Assembly: GCF_028618575.1 (NCBI RefSeq)
Contig: NZ_JAQITA010000002.1
Span: forward strand, 1 to 64,000
Direction of reading: 5' to 3'
DNA: 64,000 bases
Source of the DNA: Bartonella sp. ML70XJBT.G
Lineage (GTDB): Bacteria; Pseudomonadota; Alphaproteobacteria; Rhizobiales; Rhizobiaceae
This document shows, in pieces, positions 37,430 to 47,716 of this stretch (position 1 is its first letter; every line of letters begins with the position of its first letter). The position numbers and the translations under genes were made by a program. Under the pieces are notes generated by a model. The model was not told where the DNA came from, did no database searches, and worked only from the letters and a program-made list of their open reading frames with translations.

Positions 37430-38509
37430 TCAAAATCTCGGAGGTATAGGGATATTTTTATCACTTATATATAAGACTTTAAACAATTTTCCCATTTGAT
37501 CTAGACCAGCTAATCGCTCGATATCTTGGCGGATTTTGTCTTGCAGTGTAGCATTTTTGCCCGCTCCAAGCTGTCTTGCCCGTTCTAGCAGTCCCATTTT
37601 TAAAAGAAAGTCTCTTTGCTCTGAGATTTCAGCAAAACAACCTTCTTCAAGAGCTATTTTTTTTAAAAAGGAAAAGCCAACATGGGATGTTAAATCATGT
37701 TGACCTGGAGCCTCAAAAATATCACGAAATTTATGTTTTGAGAGTGCTTGAAGTGTATCGCCAAAGGCAAGATCTCGAGCACCATAATCGATGAGTAAAG
37801 CAGAACCTTGTACTTGGACTAAACGTTTGCTGATTTGTTGCATCAATTGATGGCGTGAGGGCGCATGTTCAAAAATTGTGCCATCAGGCATTTCAGAACA
37901 ATAAAATTGTAAGCAAGAAGAGGGCAGTTTATGTGGGGCAGCAATAAAGATGAAATCCCCTTTTTTATTGACTGTAATGCGGCGTTCTCTCCACTCTCCG
38001 CCGACTTTAATATATTGATTGATGGGGAGAGTGTCTAAAAACTCATTCGCAATTAAAAAAAGTGGTTTTGAGGGAATTTGGTCAAAACTTTTAATGCTAT
38101 GGATTTTTTTTTGATAAGGTGCAAGACATTTCTTTTGTTCTTTTGTCAGTTTTTTACTTACTTCAATAAGAAAGACTTCAGCTGTATTAAATGCGGTTGA
38201 AGATAATTTTTGCATGGTACGCAAAATGTCACTCATTAAAGTTCCACGTCCTGGACCTATTTCAGCAACAATAAAGGGGTGAGGGCAACCATGAGCTTTC
38301 CAGCTAGCAAGAAGCCAAATACCAATCATTTCTCCAAATAATTGGCTTATTTCAGGAGCTGTTATGAAATCACCCGTACGCCCAAAGGGTGTTTGTGTTT
38401 GATAATAGCCAAATTGAGGGTCTGTGAGCGCTAACGTCATATATTGACTGACAGGGATGGGGCCATGAAGGGCAATGATTTTCTTAATTTTTTCTTTCAG
38501 GGTGGCCAT
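37430..38509 (-). CDS. MidA/NDUFAF7-family SAM-dependent methyltransferase
   Basis: A 359-residue class I methyltransferase (DUF185). Hallmarks are the N-terminal [39 protein letters not shown], the SAM motif [19 protein letters not shown], and [16 protein letters not shown]. The human homologue methylates an arginine of complex I subunit NDUFS2; the bacterial target is likely similar but unproven. Its start overlaps the lgt end by 26 bases; with pgeF it forms a gene trio common in Rhizobiales. Confidence 0.93.
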   Translation of the reverse strand: MATLKEKIKKIIALHGPIPVSQYMTLALTDPQFGYYQTQTPFGRTGDFITAPEISQLFGEMIGIWLLASWKAHGCPHPFIVAEIGPGRGTLMSDILRTMQKLSSTAFNTAEVFLIEVSKKLTKEQKKCLAPYQKKIHSIKSFDQIPSKPLFLIANEFLDTLPINQYIKVGGEWRERRITVNKKGDFIFIAAPHKLPSSCLQFYCSEMPDGTIFEHAPSRHQLMQQISKRLVQVQGSALLIDYGARDLAFGDTLQALSKHKFRDIFEAPGQHDLTSHVGFSFLKKIALEEGCFAEISEQRDFLLKMGLLERARQLGAGKNATLQDKIRQDIERLAGLDQMGKLFKVLYISDKNIPIPPRF

Positions 38510-39362
38510 TTTCTTTAGGTTTCTCTTTGAAAGCTTGAAAAAGAAGATATCCCCCTAAAAGGAGCATTGGAAGAGACAAAGCCATACCATAGGTGAAGCC
38601 AGCAGAATGAAAAAGGCTGGAAAACCATTCTGGATCTTCTTGGGGAGCACGGTAAACTTCTGAAACACTTCGTGCTATTGCATAACCGATAATGAATATT
38701 CCTGATACAGCGCCAGAGCGTTTTAATGCTTTGAAAGCAAAAATTACAATGGATAAGATGATGAAGAGAAGGAATCCTTCCATGAAGGCTTCATAAAGTT
38801 GGCTTGGATGACGTGGTAAATAATGAGGATCCAAGGGAAAACAAACGGCCCAAGGCTGGGCGGTAACATTGCCCCATAATTCTTGGTTAATGAAGTTGCA
38901 TATCCGTACAATGCCGATACCAATGGGGGCACCGGCAGCAATGATATCAAACATTGCGCGTATCTTGATGTTATTTTTACGGGCAAACCAAATCATTGCA
39001 ATGATAATGCCAATGAGTCCGCCATGAAAAGACATCCCTCCATCCCATACTGCGATGATAGCACTTGGATGACTAAAATAATAAATGGGATCCCATACAA
39101 TCACTTGTCCTAAGCGGCCACCAACAACAACACTGATCGCAGACCAAGCAACAAAATCCCCTATCTTTTCCTTATCTATAGGAGGTCGATGAGCGGACCA
39201 TAGAGATTGTTTTTCTAATAACTTTTGCCCATACCACCAAGCAAAAAGAATACCCACCACATAACCAAGCCCGTACCAATGGAGAGATAAGGGACCTAAA
39301 CGGACAATTACCGGATTGAGAAAATCTGGAAAAGCAATGGCTGGACAGACAAGATGGTTCAT
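38484..39362 (-). CDS. lgt: Prolipoprotein diacylglyceryl transferase
   Basis: Lgt transfers diacylglycerol from phosphatidylglycerol to the lipobox cysteine, the first step of lipoprotein maturation at the inner membrane. The 292-residue protein has seven membrane segments. Signatures include [42 protein letters not shown] with the essential His, [13 protein letters not shown] (the family usually has G at the C position) and [13 protein letters not shown]. The gene is first of its operon. Confidence 0.96.
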   Translation of the reverse strand: MNHLVCPAIAFPDFLNPVIVRLGPLSLHWYGLGYVVGILFAWWYGQKLLEKQSLWSAHRPPIDKEKIGDFVAWSAISVVVGGRLGQVIVWDPIYYFSHPSAIIAVWDGGMSFHGGLIGIIIAMIWFARKNNIKIRAMFDIIAAGAPIGIGIVRICNFINQELWGNVTAQPWAVCFPLDPHYLPRHPSQLYEAFMEGFLLFIILSIVIFAFKALKRSGAVSGIFIIGYAIARSVSEVYRAPQEDPEWFSSLFHSAGFTYGMALSLPMLLLGGYLLFQAFKEKPKENGHPERKN

Positions 39363-39608
39363 GAATTAAGCATTTTCTCTTTGATTACACGATGGTCAGG
39401 AATGACAGATGAATGTATAATGGTCAAGCGGGGAGAGTGGTAGATTTCCACTGGTTTCTTCTGCTAAAATTTTATGATGGTAAAAAGAGTGTAAAAGACT
39501 TAAAACAAAATCTAGATGGTAGGGTAAAAGGAACAAATACAGTATCTAAATGTTATAAAAAAACGCTATAATGCGTGCGTCAATAATTTAAATTTAAGGA
39601 AAAACATT

Positions 39609-39866
39609 ATGCGTAATGGATCAAACCGTATTCTTGATGAATTGGCAAAATTAGCAACAGATGCTGCTGATATTGTGCAAGGTATACGACATGAAGCTGG
39701 AATGGCTTTTCGTTTGCAGGCTGAAAAAATAGCAAATAAACTTGATCTTGTTCCACGCGAAGAATTTGAAACCTTTAAGGAAATGGTTCTAAAAGCCAGT
39801 GCCGAAAATGCGGATGTAAAAAAACGTCTTGATGATCTGGAAAAAAACACAGACCAAAAGAAGTAA
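39609..39866 (+). CDS. ubiK: UbiK-family accessory factor (BMFP)
   Basis: An 85-residue helical protein with an amphipathic N-terminal half (ILDELAKLATDAADIVQGI) and a C-terminal coiled coil (FKEMVLKASAENADVKKRLDDLE), plus the family's VPREEFE motif. UbiK helps aerobic ubiquinone synthesis by binding lipids and scaffolding Ubi enzymes. AAGGAAAAAC lies just upstream of the ATG. It precedes ybjN on the same strand. Confidence 0.88.
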   Translation: MRNGSNRILDELAKLATDAADIVQGIRHEAGMAFRLQAEKIANKLDLVPREEFETFKEMVLKASAENADVKKRLDDLEKNTDQKK

Positions 39867-40236
39867 AATAATTTTTATAAGAAAGTTTTAGAAAAAATAT
39901 CCCCAATTTTTCAATAAAGTTCCTAAAACCAAAAAATGCTTAATCTTGAGTCTGTTAGAGGAGATTATCCATTTATTTCTTGTAAAAAAAAATATTTTTT
40001 AGATCAGGGGACTGGCGCTGTAAAATTGTATCAATACACTGAAAAAGCCTGATGATTCGTTTTATAGTTATCAAGTGCGTTGGGGAAGTGTTATTGTGTT
40101 GCGGGTGCTTGTGTACTGTCAATTATTTTTAATGTGTATTTGCTTGGTGTAAAGGCTTTGGTTGTAACAAAATGTTGTTACATTTGGGGTGGTTTGTATT
40201 CTGTTGAAAATGTTTTTAATATGATTGAGGATTATA
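39867..40236. other. Spacer between ubiK and ybjN with an operator-like repeat
   Basis: No credible gene is present. The inverted repeat at 40163-40182 is the only strong element, suggesting that ybjN has its own controlled promoter and is not simply co-transcribed with ubiK. Confidence 0.5.
40163..40182. promoter_or_regulatory. Perfect inverted repeat upstream of ybjN, possible operator
   Basis: TGTAACA-AAATGT-TGTTACA has 7-bp arms that are exact reverse complements around 6 bases, 54 bases upstream of the ybjN ATG. The 13-bp centre-to-centre spacing suits a dimeric regulator contacting one face of the helix. I cannot name the regulator. Confidence 0.45.
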
Positions 40237-40737
40237 ATGAGGCTTGCATTTTGCGCCACAGAAAGAGAAGAGCATCCTGTTGACTTTATTGAACAGATTG
40301 CTTGTAAATATGATTGGTCGTTTGAGCGGGATGCACAAGATGAAATTCGTGTTTGTGTAGAAGGAAAACGGGCAAATTATCGCATTGCTTTTTCATGGAT
40401 GGAAGAACAAGAAGCACTTCATTTGGCTTGTGCATTTGATCTTTCTATTGAAAATGCTCAGACGGCAGAAATCCATCGCTTATTGTTAGCAATTAATGAA
40501 AAATTGTTACTGGGACATTTTGATTATTGGCGAAGTAATAATTCGGTTATTTATCGGCAAGGGCTTTTATTGGCTGGAGGGGTCCATCCATCTCATATAC
40601 AAGTTGAGACATTGTTGATACACGCACTCAAAGTCTGTGAAAGTCATTATGTGGCATTTCAGATGGTTGCTTGGCGTGGCGAAAGTGCCTACAAGGCGTT
40701 GCAATATACTTTGTTTGAAACTGTAGGGAATGCCTAA
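40237..40737 (+). CDS. YbjN-domain protein
   Basis: A 166-residue cytoplasmic protein of the YbjN family, which resembles type III secretion chaperones in fold. Residues 10-160 carry the pattern: HPVDFIEQIACKYDWSFERD, VCVEGKRANYRIAFSW, LHLACAFDLSI, the NEKLLLGHFDYW motif and VYRQGLLLAGG-like IYRQGLLLAGG. Function is unknown. ATG 40237 has TGAGG eight bases upstream; TTG 40225 is an alternative. In other Rhizobiales proC often follows; here the next gene is on the other strand. Confidence 0.85.
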   Translation: MRLAFCATEREEHPVDFIEQIACKYDWSFERDAQDEIRVCVEGKRANYRIAFSWMEEQEALHLACAFDLSIENAQTAEIHRLLLAINEKLLLGHFDYWRSNNSVIYRQGLLLAGGVHPSHIQVETLLIHALKVCESHYVAFQMVAWRGESAYKALQYTLFETVGNA

Positions 40738-40786
40738 ATGACGACAGTTTGTTGAGCGTTTTCGTAAAACGATTGTGAAGTTTTGT

Positions 40787-42127
40787 TTATAGGGGGATAT
40801 CAATAATAGCACGTAAGCCCCCTAGAGGGCTATCTTCTAGTTGAATGTTTCCTCCATGGCTACGGGCTATATCTTGAGCAATAGAAAGGCCTAGTCCCGT
40901 TCCACTTGCATCTTGATTCCTTGCTTTGTCGAGTCTAAAGAATGGTTTAAAGACTTCTGCACGCATATTTTTATGAATTCCAGGTCCATCATCGTCAATC
41001 ATTAATATAAAGGATTCTTGGTAAGATATAGCGGTCAGTTTGATGGTGTTGGCGTAGTAAAATGCATTTGAGACAAGATTGCTCACGAGGCGCGTGAAGG
41101 CACGGGGACGTACTTGTATTTGTGTAGGACCTTCAATGGTGTAGGAAAATTGACGTTTGTGAAGATGTGCATCGGTGGAAAATTTTTGCATGAGAGTGTT
41201 TAAATCAAAGGTTTTAACGCTTTCATTTCCTTCACCACGGGCAAAAGCAAGATAATCTTCTAACATGTTTTGCATGTCGCTTACATCTTGCTCAAGGGGT
41301 TTCATATCAAAGTCAGTATTTGCTAAGGCGAGCTGAAGTTTAAAACGTGTGAGAATCGTTCTTAAATCATGGCTTACACCTGAAAGCATCATGGTACGTT
41401 GTTCAATTTGGCGTTCAATACGTTCACGCATGCGTAAAAAAGCAATGCCGGCACGACGAACTTCATCTGCTCCTTGTGGTTGAAATCCCTCAGGTAAAGG
41501 GCGACCACGTCCAAAACTTTCTGCTGCTTCAGCCAATTGTTGAATTGGCTTGATTTGGTTGCGCAGAAAATAAATCGCTATCAGTAATAAAAAAAGCGCT
41601 GTTCCTACCATCCAGCTTAAAAAAATAGCGGTATTGGAAGCATAGGCTTGGCTACGTGGTGCAAATACGCGTAAGATAGCGTGATCAAGGTGGATGCGGA
41701 TTTCGACAAGATCAGAATCGCCTACGGTATCAATCCAGAAGGGACGATTAATTTGACGGGTGATTTCTTCACTGAGAAAATAATCAAGAATTGCAAAAAA
41801 TGGTTTCGGTCCTGCTGGAGGAAGAGGGGAAGCAGGCAGGAGTGCTATATTTAATCCCATACGTTGTTGTGCAATACGTTTAATGTCTTCGTAGTTATCT
41901 TGTTGCGGATATGTTTCAATGATATCGATAATAGCTGAAATATCGTGGACAACAGCGGTAGAAAGGCGCTCAGTCACCATTTGCCAGTGACGTTCCATAA
42001 AAACATAAGCAATCACTGTTTGTAGGAGGACCATGGGAGCAATAATGATGATCAAAGAGCGTGCATAAAGCCGTTTTGGCATCTTCTTTGTCAGCCAGAG
42101 GATAAGTTTTCTTGCAGGTGTGATCAT
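40787..42127 (-). CDS. EnvZ-type sensor histidine kinase
   Basis: A membrane kinase of 446 residues. TM1 spans about residues 24-43 and TM2 about 167-188, around a periplasmic sensor of about 120 residues. A HAMP domain follows (QIKPIQQLAEAAESFGRG), then the H-box LSGVSHDLRTILTRFKLQLAL with phospho-His253, N-box SNLVSNAFYYA, G1 DDDGPGI and G2 GTGLGLSIA. It is paired with the OmpR-type regulator upstream. I chose ATG 42127, one base after the regulator's TAG; ATG 42142 would overlap it by 14 bases. The signal is unknown. Confidence 0.92.
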   Translation of the reverse strand: MITPARKLILWLTKKMPKRLYARSLIIIIAPMVLLQTVIAYVFMERHWQMVTERLSTAVVHDISAIIDIIETYPQQDNYEDIKRIAQQRMGLNIALLPASPLPPAGPKPFFAILDYFLSEEITRQINRPFWIDTVGDSDLVEIRIHLDHAILRVFAPRSQAYASNTAIFLSWMVGTALFLLLIAIYFLRNQIKPIQQLAEAAESFGRGRPLPEGFQPQGADEVRRAGIAFLRMRERIERQIEQRTMMLSGVSHDLRTILTRFKLQLALANTDFDMKPLEQDVSDMQNMLEDYLAFARGEGNESVKTFDLNTLMQKFSTDAHLHKRQFSYTIEGPTQIQVRPRAFTRLVSNLVSNAFYYANTIKLTAISYQESFILMIDDDGPGIHKNMRAEVFKPFFRLDKARNQDASGTGLGLSIAQDIARSHGGNIQLEDSPLGGLRAIIDIPL

Positions 42128-42128
42128 A

Positions 42129-42839
42129 CTATGCTTGTTCAACTGAAAGTTTATAACCTATTCCTCGTACGGTTTGGAGCCAGATTGGGAGTGCTGGATT
42201 TTCTTCGATCTTACGGCGAAGGCGGTTGATTTGTACATCAATTGCACGTTCGCCAATATTTTTATCATCCATTGCAAATTTATGGCGTGGAATGATATCT
42301 CCTGCATTTTCGGCAAAAATAACCATCATTTTTTGTTCGTTATCTGTCAATTTAATAATTTCTCTTCCTTTCTTGAGTTCGCGCCGTGCAATGGAAAAGA
42401 TATAGGGTCCAAAAACAATTTGCTCGATTTTAGGCTGTTGTAGTGGAAAACCACGTCGTAAAATGGCATGAATGCGAAGGAGAAGTTCACGAGGGTCAAA
42501 TGGCTTGGCAAGATAGTCATCTGCGCCTGCTTCTAGTCCATCGATGCGATTGTCTATTTCTGACAAAGCTGTGAGCATGAGGATAGGAACGTCTCTTGTT
42601 TGACGAAGTGAGATGGTGAAATCAATGCCGTTTTGTCCAGGCATCATGACGTCAACTATAAGAAGATCAAAATCTAAGCTTGCAAGTTGCCGTTTTGCTT
42701 CATCAGCATTTGCTGAAACTGAAACACGAAATCCATTTTTCATGAGAAATTGCAATAAAAGATTACGAATGCGGGTGTCGTCATCAATCACAAGAAGGTG
42801 AGGAGCATCATCACACAAAACTTGGACGTGATCGGTCAT
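42129..42839 (-). CDS. OmpR-family response regulator
   Basis: A 236-residue regulator: receiver with DD at 19-20 and acceptor Asp63 in LLIVDVMMPGQNGIDF, conserved T/K (LMLTALSE, AKPFDPREL), and an OmpR winged helix (KLTDNEQKMMVIFAE, AIDVQINRLRRKIEE, TVRGIGYKL). It resembles PetR/OmpR proteins of alphaproteobacteria and forms an operon with the EnvZ-like kinase. Targets cannot be inferred from the window. Confidence 0.93.
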   Translation of the reverse strand: MTDHVQVLCDDAPHLLVIDDDTRIRNLLLQFLMKNGFRVSVSANADEAKRQLASLDFDLLIVDVMMPGQNGIDFTISLRQTRDVPILMLTALSEIDNRIDGLEAGADDYLAKPFDPRELLLRIHAILRRGFPLQQPKIEQIVFGPYIFSIARRELKKGREIIKLTDNEQKMMVIFAENAGDIIPRHKFAMDDKNIGERAIDVQINRLRRKIEENPALPIWLQTVRGIGYKLSVEQA

Positions 42840-42983
42840 TTCTCAAAACCTTAACAAAATGGTGTTTTTATAAAGTTCAAGTTTACATAAGTTGCATAAA
42901 ACTGTCGAGCAAGCTATTTTACTCTATACAGAAGAAAATTCTCTCTCATAAAGTTGAAAAAAATTTACTTTGAAAAGGATATG

Positions 42984-43634
42984 ATGAGCAATTTTAGTAC
43001 ACATATTATTCCGGTTACGCCTTTTCAACAAAATTGCACTTTGCTTTTTGATAATGAAAAAAAAGTGGGGGTTTTAGTGGATCCTGGTGGTGATTGGCTT
43101 CAAATTCAAGAAGTCATCCAAAAGATGGGCGTTGTCGTTGAAGCTATTTGGATAACACACGGGCATTTTGATCATGTGGGAGCGGCAATGCAAGCAAAAG
43201 AAGCTCTTGGTGTTAAAATTATTGGTTCACATCAGGGTGATAAACCTGTGATGGATGCTGCGTTTGAGAGTGCAAAAAGCTATGGCATTACTGATGCACG
43301 CAATTGTGTTCCTGATCAATGGTTGGAAGATGGCGATACTCTTCGTTTTGCTGAACATGTGTTCACTGTTTTTCACACACCGGGACATTCCCCTGGTCAT
43401 GTCATTTATTTCAATGAAAAACAACGATTTGCTCTCTTGGGCGATGTGCTTTTTCGTGGTTCTATTGGACGGACGGATTTTCCTTTCTGTTCTCATGAAG
43501 CGTTGATGAAATCACTTCGAGATAAAGTTTTGCCTTTAGGCGATGATGTTCGTTTCATCTGTGGGCATGGACCAAGTAGTTACTTAGGCTATGAGCGCCA
43601 GTGGAATCCTTTTCTTCAAGAGTTCGCCCAATAA
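42984..43634 (+). CDS. Metallo-beta-lactamase fold hydrolase (glyoxalase II-like)
   Basis: A soluble zinc hydrolase of 216 residues, YcbL/glyoxalase II-like. Motifs are the THGHFDHVGAA metal site (HxHxDH), FHTPGHSPGHVIY, LLGDVLFRGSIGRTDF with the bridging Asp, and the last His in FICGHGPSS. It lacks the long C-terminal domain of true glyoxalase II, so the substrate may be a thioester or persulfide. The start is ATG 42984 (AAGG five bases upstream) or ATG 42981; the TTG at 42954 is less likely. A strong terminator follows at once. Confidence 0.9.
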   Translation: MSNFSTHIIPVTPFQQNCTLLFDNEKKVGVLVDPGGDWLQIQEVIQKMGVVVEAIWITHGHFDHVGAAMQAKEALGVKIIGSHQGDKPVMDAAFESAKSYGITDARNCVPDQWLEDGDTLRFAEHVFTVFHTPGHSPGHVIYFNEKQRFALLGDVLFRGSIGRTDFPFCSHEALMKSLRDKVLPLGDDVRFICGHGPSSYLGYERQWNPFLQEFAQ

Positions 43635-43666
43635 CCAAAAAAACACTCTCAAGTGTTTTTTTGGTT
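43633..43666 (+). terminator. Terminator after the MBL hydrolase gene
   Basis: AACCAAAAAAACACT and AGTGTTTTTTTGGTT form a perfect 15-bp stem with loop CTCA, beginning in the stop codon of the gene. The stem itself contains the T-run on each strand, so it can also stop the convergent BA14K transcript. Confidence 0.85.
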
Positions 43667-43699
43667 GCTTAAAACTTCTTTAGTAGCGTGTCATAGAAG

Positions 43700-44434
43700 C
43701 TAATTTACTGGAGCATAACAAAAGTGCTCTCGGCCGTCACTACCTCGAAAAGTTCCTTTTTGGGGATTAAACGAACGGTATTTTTTCTTGCAATATTGAA
43801 GCCAATCATGCGTGTCTGATTGCTGGAGGGGGTGATATGTTGTTGTCTGAACTTCATAAATAACTTGAGGGGGCTCTTGATAAATTACTTGGGGGTGTTG
43901 TGGGGTTTGATAAATGATTTGTGTTTGTGGACGTTCTGGCTCTTTGAAAATATTGCTAAGAATCGCACCTGCAGCAAGACCAAGAATACCTGCTGCTAAA
44001 GCATCTCCTGATTTTTTGCGAGATCCATAATGTTTGTGGGTATGATGATGATGTGTTGTCGTGTTGCGTTCACTATAATGATATGTTCTATGCTCAAAAT
44101 GACGATGATGATGTTCGGCTCCTGTATAGGCTACACGTTGGACATTATGACGATGAGAAGAAGGAAAAGAATGAGAAGAGAAGTGAGAATCAATTTCTCT
44201 CTTCATACTATTCATATGATCATCTATTTCTTTATTTACACTCCTCATATGGTTATCAATTTCTCTCTCTACACCCTTCATATGATCATCTATTTTTTTT
44301 TCTATACCCTTCATCGTCTTCGTGATAGTTTCTTCTTCATAACTCCATGTATCTGCAAGCGTTGTGCTTAGTGGCATAAAAACAGTTACATTTGTCATTG
44401 CTGATAATACCGCTAATTTGATTATTTTTTTCAT
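43700..44434 (-). CDS. BA14K-family secreted protein with repeat and His-rich region
   Basis: A secreted or membrane-bound antigen-like protein of 244 residues. In order it has a signal peptide (cleavage near TLADT), a charged segment with four 11-residue repeats (residues 41-84), a His-rich stretch (about 93-135, EHHHRHFEHRTYHY and TTTHHHHTHKH), a glycine-alanine hydrophobic segment (DALAAGILGLAAGAILS), a Pro/Gln/Tyr linker with repeated QVIYQ/E units, and a C-terminal BA14K domain (WLQYCKKKYRSFNPQKGTFRG, HFCYAPVN). The Brucella namesake is immunoreactive. ATG 44434 has AAGGAG seven bases upstream; the frame upstream from 44497 is not needed. Confidence 0.87.
   Translation of the reverse strand: MKKIIKLAVLSAMTNVTVFMPLSTTLADTWSYEEETITKTMKGIEKKIDDHMKGVEREIDNHMRSVNKEIDDHMNSMKREIDSHFSSHSFPSSHRHNVQRVAYTGAEHHHRHFEHRTYHYSERNTTTHHHHTHKHYGSRKKSGDALAAGILGLAAGAILSNIFKEPERPQTQIIYQTPQHPQVIYQEPPQVIYEVQTTTYHPLQQSDTHDWLQYCKKKYRSFNPQKGTFRGSDGREHFCYAPVN
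44183..44314 (-). repeat. Four 33-bp in-frame repeats in the BA14K-family gene
   Basis: Four successive units of 11 residues read MKGIEKKIDDH, MKGVEREIDNH, MRSVNKEIDDH and MNSMKREIDSH. An 11-residue (hendecad) period with I/V/M at fixed places predicts a right-handed coiled coil. The DNA units are similar enough for copy number to vary between strains. Confidence 0.85.
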
Positions 44435-45147
44435 AGCGATGCTCCTTATTATGTAAATTCGCATTTTTTCATATTCTATACGTGTCAAACTGAACACAAT
44501 CTGAACGGTTTTTGATTTATTTTGACAAAACGAATAAAAATCCTTTGGATGTATATCAACACAAAATCATGACAAAAGTTTGCTTTAAAGAAATATACTT
44601 GGCGTATTTTCATTTATAACATTGTATTGATTGGTATTAACTTTGACGGTGTTAATAAAATTTTATGTAAAATCGTCTTTTTATCTTTCTTTTATTTTTA
44701 AAACTTAAAAATAAGCGGAAGAAACGTGAAAGTGAGAGCACTCTTTCTATTATGAGATTATATTATCATGCCTATAAATTTTATTTAATTATGTGTTTCA
44801 TAAGCATGTTCTCTTGTTTGATGGTTTTTTAAGAAGCGGATTATAAAAATTGGGTTTATATCTATATTATGCTATATGGGGTGTTTGGGGGATATGGAAA
44901 AGATATTTTTTGATTGGTTGTTCCTGCTTTAAAGTTTAAAAATATTTTAGGGAGGTATTTGATCTTCTTATGAAAAGATTATTATGAGAAATGTTTTCTT
45001 ACAGCATTTCTTTGTTAGGTTTCTTGCTCAATTGGAACAGCATTGATATTAAGATTACTCATTTATGGAATGTTGTTGTTTATTAATGATATCTTCTTAA
45101 GATTTTAGCGAAAAAAGATTTATTTTGAATAGCTTGACAGTTTTAGG
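44435..45147. other. Long spacer downstream of uvrB, nothing recognised
   Basis: About 710 AT-rich bases between uvrB and the BA14K-family gene, both on the minus strand. The end near 44435-44550 should hold the promoter of the BA14K gene. I see no gene, tRNA or clear terminator. Confidence 0.5.
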
Positions 45148-47487
45148 TTATTGATTGGTCCGATTTTTTCGTGTTGTTTTGTTAAGAGTATTTTTTGAGG
45201 ACTTTTTTGCTTTTCGACTTTCCAAAATACCAGTATCTATTGTTGTCCCCATGTGATCAAGATCTGGCTTTGTAAAAAGATTTGCTTGTATCATGGGTTC
45301 GTGGATAGATTGTTCACTATGATGTGTTAAAGGATCGTCAGCTATTGCGAGTTCTATTTTCTGTAGTTGTTTTATTTCATCACGAAGTCGTGCTGCTTCT
45401 TCAAAGTTTAGATCAGCAGCTGCTTTACGCATTGATTTTTCGAGATATTGAATATGGGTTGTTAAATTATTGCCAACCATATTATTCTGCCTAATAAAAT
45501 CAGGAAGTTTTCTAGGAGTATGGTGGGTTTCTCCTCCTGAATTGAGAATATCGTCGATATTTTTTTTGATACTGGTGGGGGTAATATGATGTTCTTCATT
45601 ATAGGCTATCTGTTTTTGTCGACGTCGTTGTGTTTCTTGTAATGCTCTCTCGATAGAGCCAGTCATGGTATCAGCATAAAGAATAACGCGCCCGTCTACG
45701 TTTCGTGCAGCGCGTCCGATTGTTTGCACAAGTGATGTTTCGGAGCGTAAAAAACCTTCTTTGTCGGCATCTAGAATGGCAACAAAACCGCATTCTGGAA
45801 TATCCAGACCTTCTCGAAGCAGGTTGATGCCAATCAGAACATCAAAAGTACCAAGCCTGAGATCACGAAGAATTTCAATACGCTCTAATGTATCAATGTC
45901 AGAATGCATATAGCGTACCCGAATAGCTTGTTCGTGGAGATATTCTGTCAAATCTTCAGCCATACGTTTGGTTAATACAGTGACTAAGGTACGGTAGCCT
46001 TTTTGAATTGTTTTACGAATTTCATTGATAACATCATCGACTTGGTTAGAGGCAGGCCGTACTTCTGTTGGTGGATCAACAAGTCCTGTTGGGCGAATAA
46101 TCTGCTCAGCAAAAATGCCGTGAGATTGTTCCATTTCCCAGCGACCAGGTGTTGCGGAGACAGCAATGGTTTGTGGGCGCATAGCATCCCATTCTTCAAA
46201 GCGCAAAGGGCGATTATCCATACAGGAGGGAAGCCGGAATCCATATTCTGCTAAGGTTGCTTTTCTGCGAAAGTCACCTCGGTACATACCACCAATTTGA
46301 GGAATCGTGACATGGCTTTCATCGATAAAAACAAGAGCGTTGTTGGGAATATATTCGAACAAGGTTGGTGGTGGTTCTCCAGGTTGTCGTCCTGTTAAAT
46401 AGCGTGAATAATTTTCAATTCCGGCGCATGAGCCGGTTGTTTCTAACATTTCTAAATCAAACATTGTGCGCTGTTCTAAACGTTGCGCTTCTAAAAGCCG
46501 TCCTGCTTTGTTCAATTCATCAAGACGTTGAATAAGCTCCATTTTAATGGCTTTCATAGCTTGATTGAGTGTTGGCCGCGGTATGACGTAGTGTGAATTG
46601 GCATAAATTTTAATGGATTGAAGCTCAGCTGTTTTTTGTCCGGTGAGAGGATCAAATTCAGTGATTGTTTCTACTTCATTACCAAACAGCGAAAGTCGCC
46701 AAGCACGGTCTTCAAGATGGGCAGGAAAAATTTCGATTGTGTCTCCTCGGACACGAAAAGAACCACGAATGAAATTTATGTCTTGTCGGTAATACTGTTG
46801 AGAAACTAAATCAGCTAAGAGTTTTCGCTGATTGAGTTTGTCTCCTTTTTGTATTTGCAAAGTCATGGCTGTATAGGTTTCTACCGAGCCAATCCCGTAG
46901 ATACAGGACACAGATGCCACAATAATGACGTCATCACGCTCTAAGACAGCGCGTGTTGCAGCATGCCTCATCCGGTCGATTTGTTCATTCGTAGAGGATT
47001 CTTTTTCAATATAAGTGTCAGAGCGTGCAACATAGGCTTCGGGTTGATAATAGTCGTAATAAGAAACAAAATATTCAACAGCATTGTGAGGAAAAAAACT
47101 TTTAAATTCTCCGTAAAGTTGTGCCGCTAGAGTTTTATTTGGTGCTAAAATGAGAGCTGGACGCTGGGTTTTCTCAATAATTTTGGCCATTGTATAGGTT
47201 TTGCCTGATCCGGTAACTCCTAAAAGCACTTGGGTCCGTTCATCCTTTTCAATGCCCTCAACCAGTGTTTTTATGGCTTGAGGTTGATCACCTGCTGCTT
47301 CAAAGGGTGTTTCAAGTTGAAAGGGAATACCGCCTTCAGATTTTTCAGGACGTACAGGACGATGTGGTGTCCATAATACACCATTCTTTAAAAGAGGATT
47401 TCCTGATGCAATCAGAGCAGAAAGCGCTTCCACTGTTGCTGTGACACCATTTTTCATTGTTGCATCCTTTGATAGCGAAGTGTTCAT
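45148..47487 (-). CDS. uvrB: Excinuclease ABC subunit B
   Basis: UvrB is the damage-verifying helicase-like subunit of nucleotide excision repair. The 779-residue protein has Walker A GVTGSGKT, the beta-hairpin region ([33 protein letters not shown]), the DEAD-like motif [20 protein letters not shown], helicase motifs V and VI ([24 protein letters not shown]) and a C-terminal UVR domain ([21 protein letters not shown]). About 45 extra N-terminal residues and a basic 60-residue tail ([20 protein letters not shown]) are additions to the E. coli form. Confidence 0.97.
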   Translation of the reverse strand: MNTSLSKDATMKNGVTATVEALSALIASGNPLLKNGVLWTPHRPVRPEKSEGGIPFQLETPFEAAGDQPQAIKTLVEGIEKDERTQVLLGVTGSGKTYTMAKIIEKTQRPALILAPNKTLAAQLYGEFKSFFPHNAVEYFVSYYDYYQPEAYVARSDTYIEKESSTNEQIDRMRHAATRAVLERDDVIIVASVSCIYGIGSVETYTAMTLQIQKGDKLNQRKLLADLVSQQYYRQDINFIRGSFRVRGDTIEIFPAHLEDRAWRLSLFGNEVETITEFDPLTGQKTAELQSIKIYANSHYVIPRPTLNQAMKAIKMELIQRLDELNKAGRLLEAQRLEQRTMFDLEMLETTGSCAGIENYSRYLTGRQPGEPPPTLFEYIPNNALVFIDESHVTIPQIGGMYRGDFRRKATLAEYGFRLPSCMDNRPLRFEEWDAMRPQTIAVSATPGRWEMEQSHGIFAEQIIRPTGLVDPPTEVRPASNQVDDVINEIRKTIQKGYRTLVTVLTKRMAEDLTEYLHEQAIRVRYMHSDIDTLERIEILRDLRLGTFDVLIGINLLREGLDIPECGFVAILDADKEGFLRSETSLVQTIGRAARNVDGRVILYADTMTGSIERALQETQRRRQKQIAYNEEHHITPTSIKKNIDDILNSGGETHHTPRKLPDFIRQNNMVGNNLTTHIQYLEKSMRKAAADLNFEEAARLRDEIKQLQKIELAIADDPLTHHSEQSIHEPMIQANLFTKPDLDHMGTTIDTGILESRKAKKSSKNTLNKTTRKNRTNQ

Positions 47488-47716
47488 AATTTTAAAGGAA
47501 ATAGCAAATTTTACAACTTAATCGCGATAACGGAAAAACGTTCCTGAGCAATTTTATTTGAGCGCCTTGAGTCTTCATAGGATATTCGTTGTGTTTTGAA
47601 TGTGAAAGGCGCTCTTTCGATATTTGGTGTGTGATGACATTTATGGCTTTTCATGTCCATTATTTTTCTTGCACTATGATGTTGTTTTGTGGAGTTTTGC
47701 TTCTTCCCATGGGATG

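Noticed and set aside
44030-44371. Plus-strand frames opposite the BA14K-family gene
   Set aside because: They are antisense shadows of the His-rich and repeat regions, whose codons leave the other strand open.
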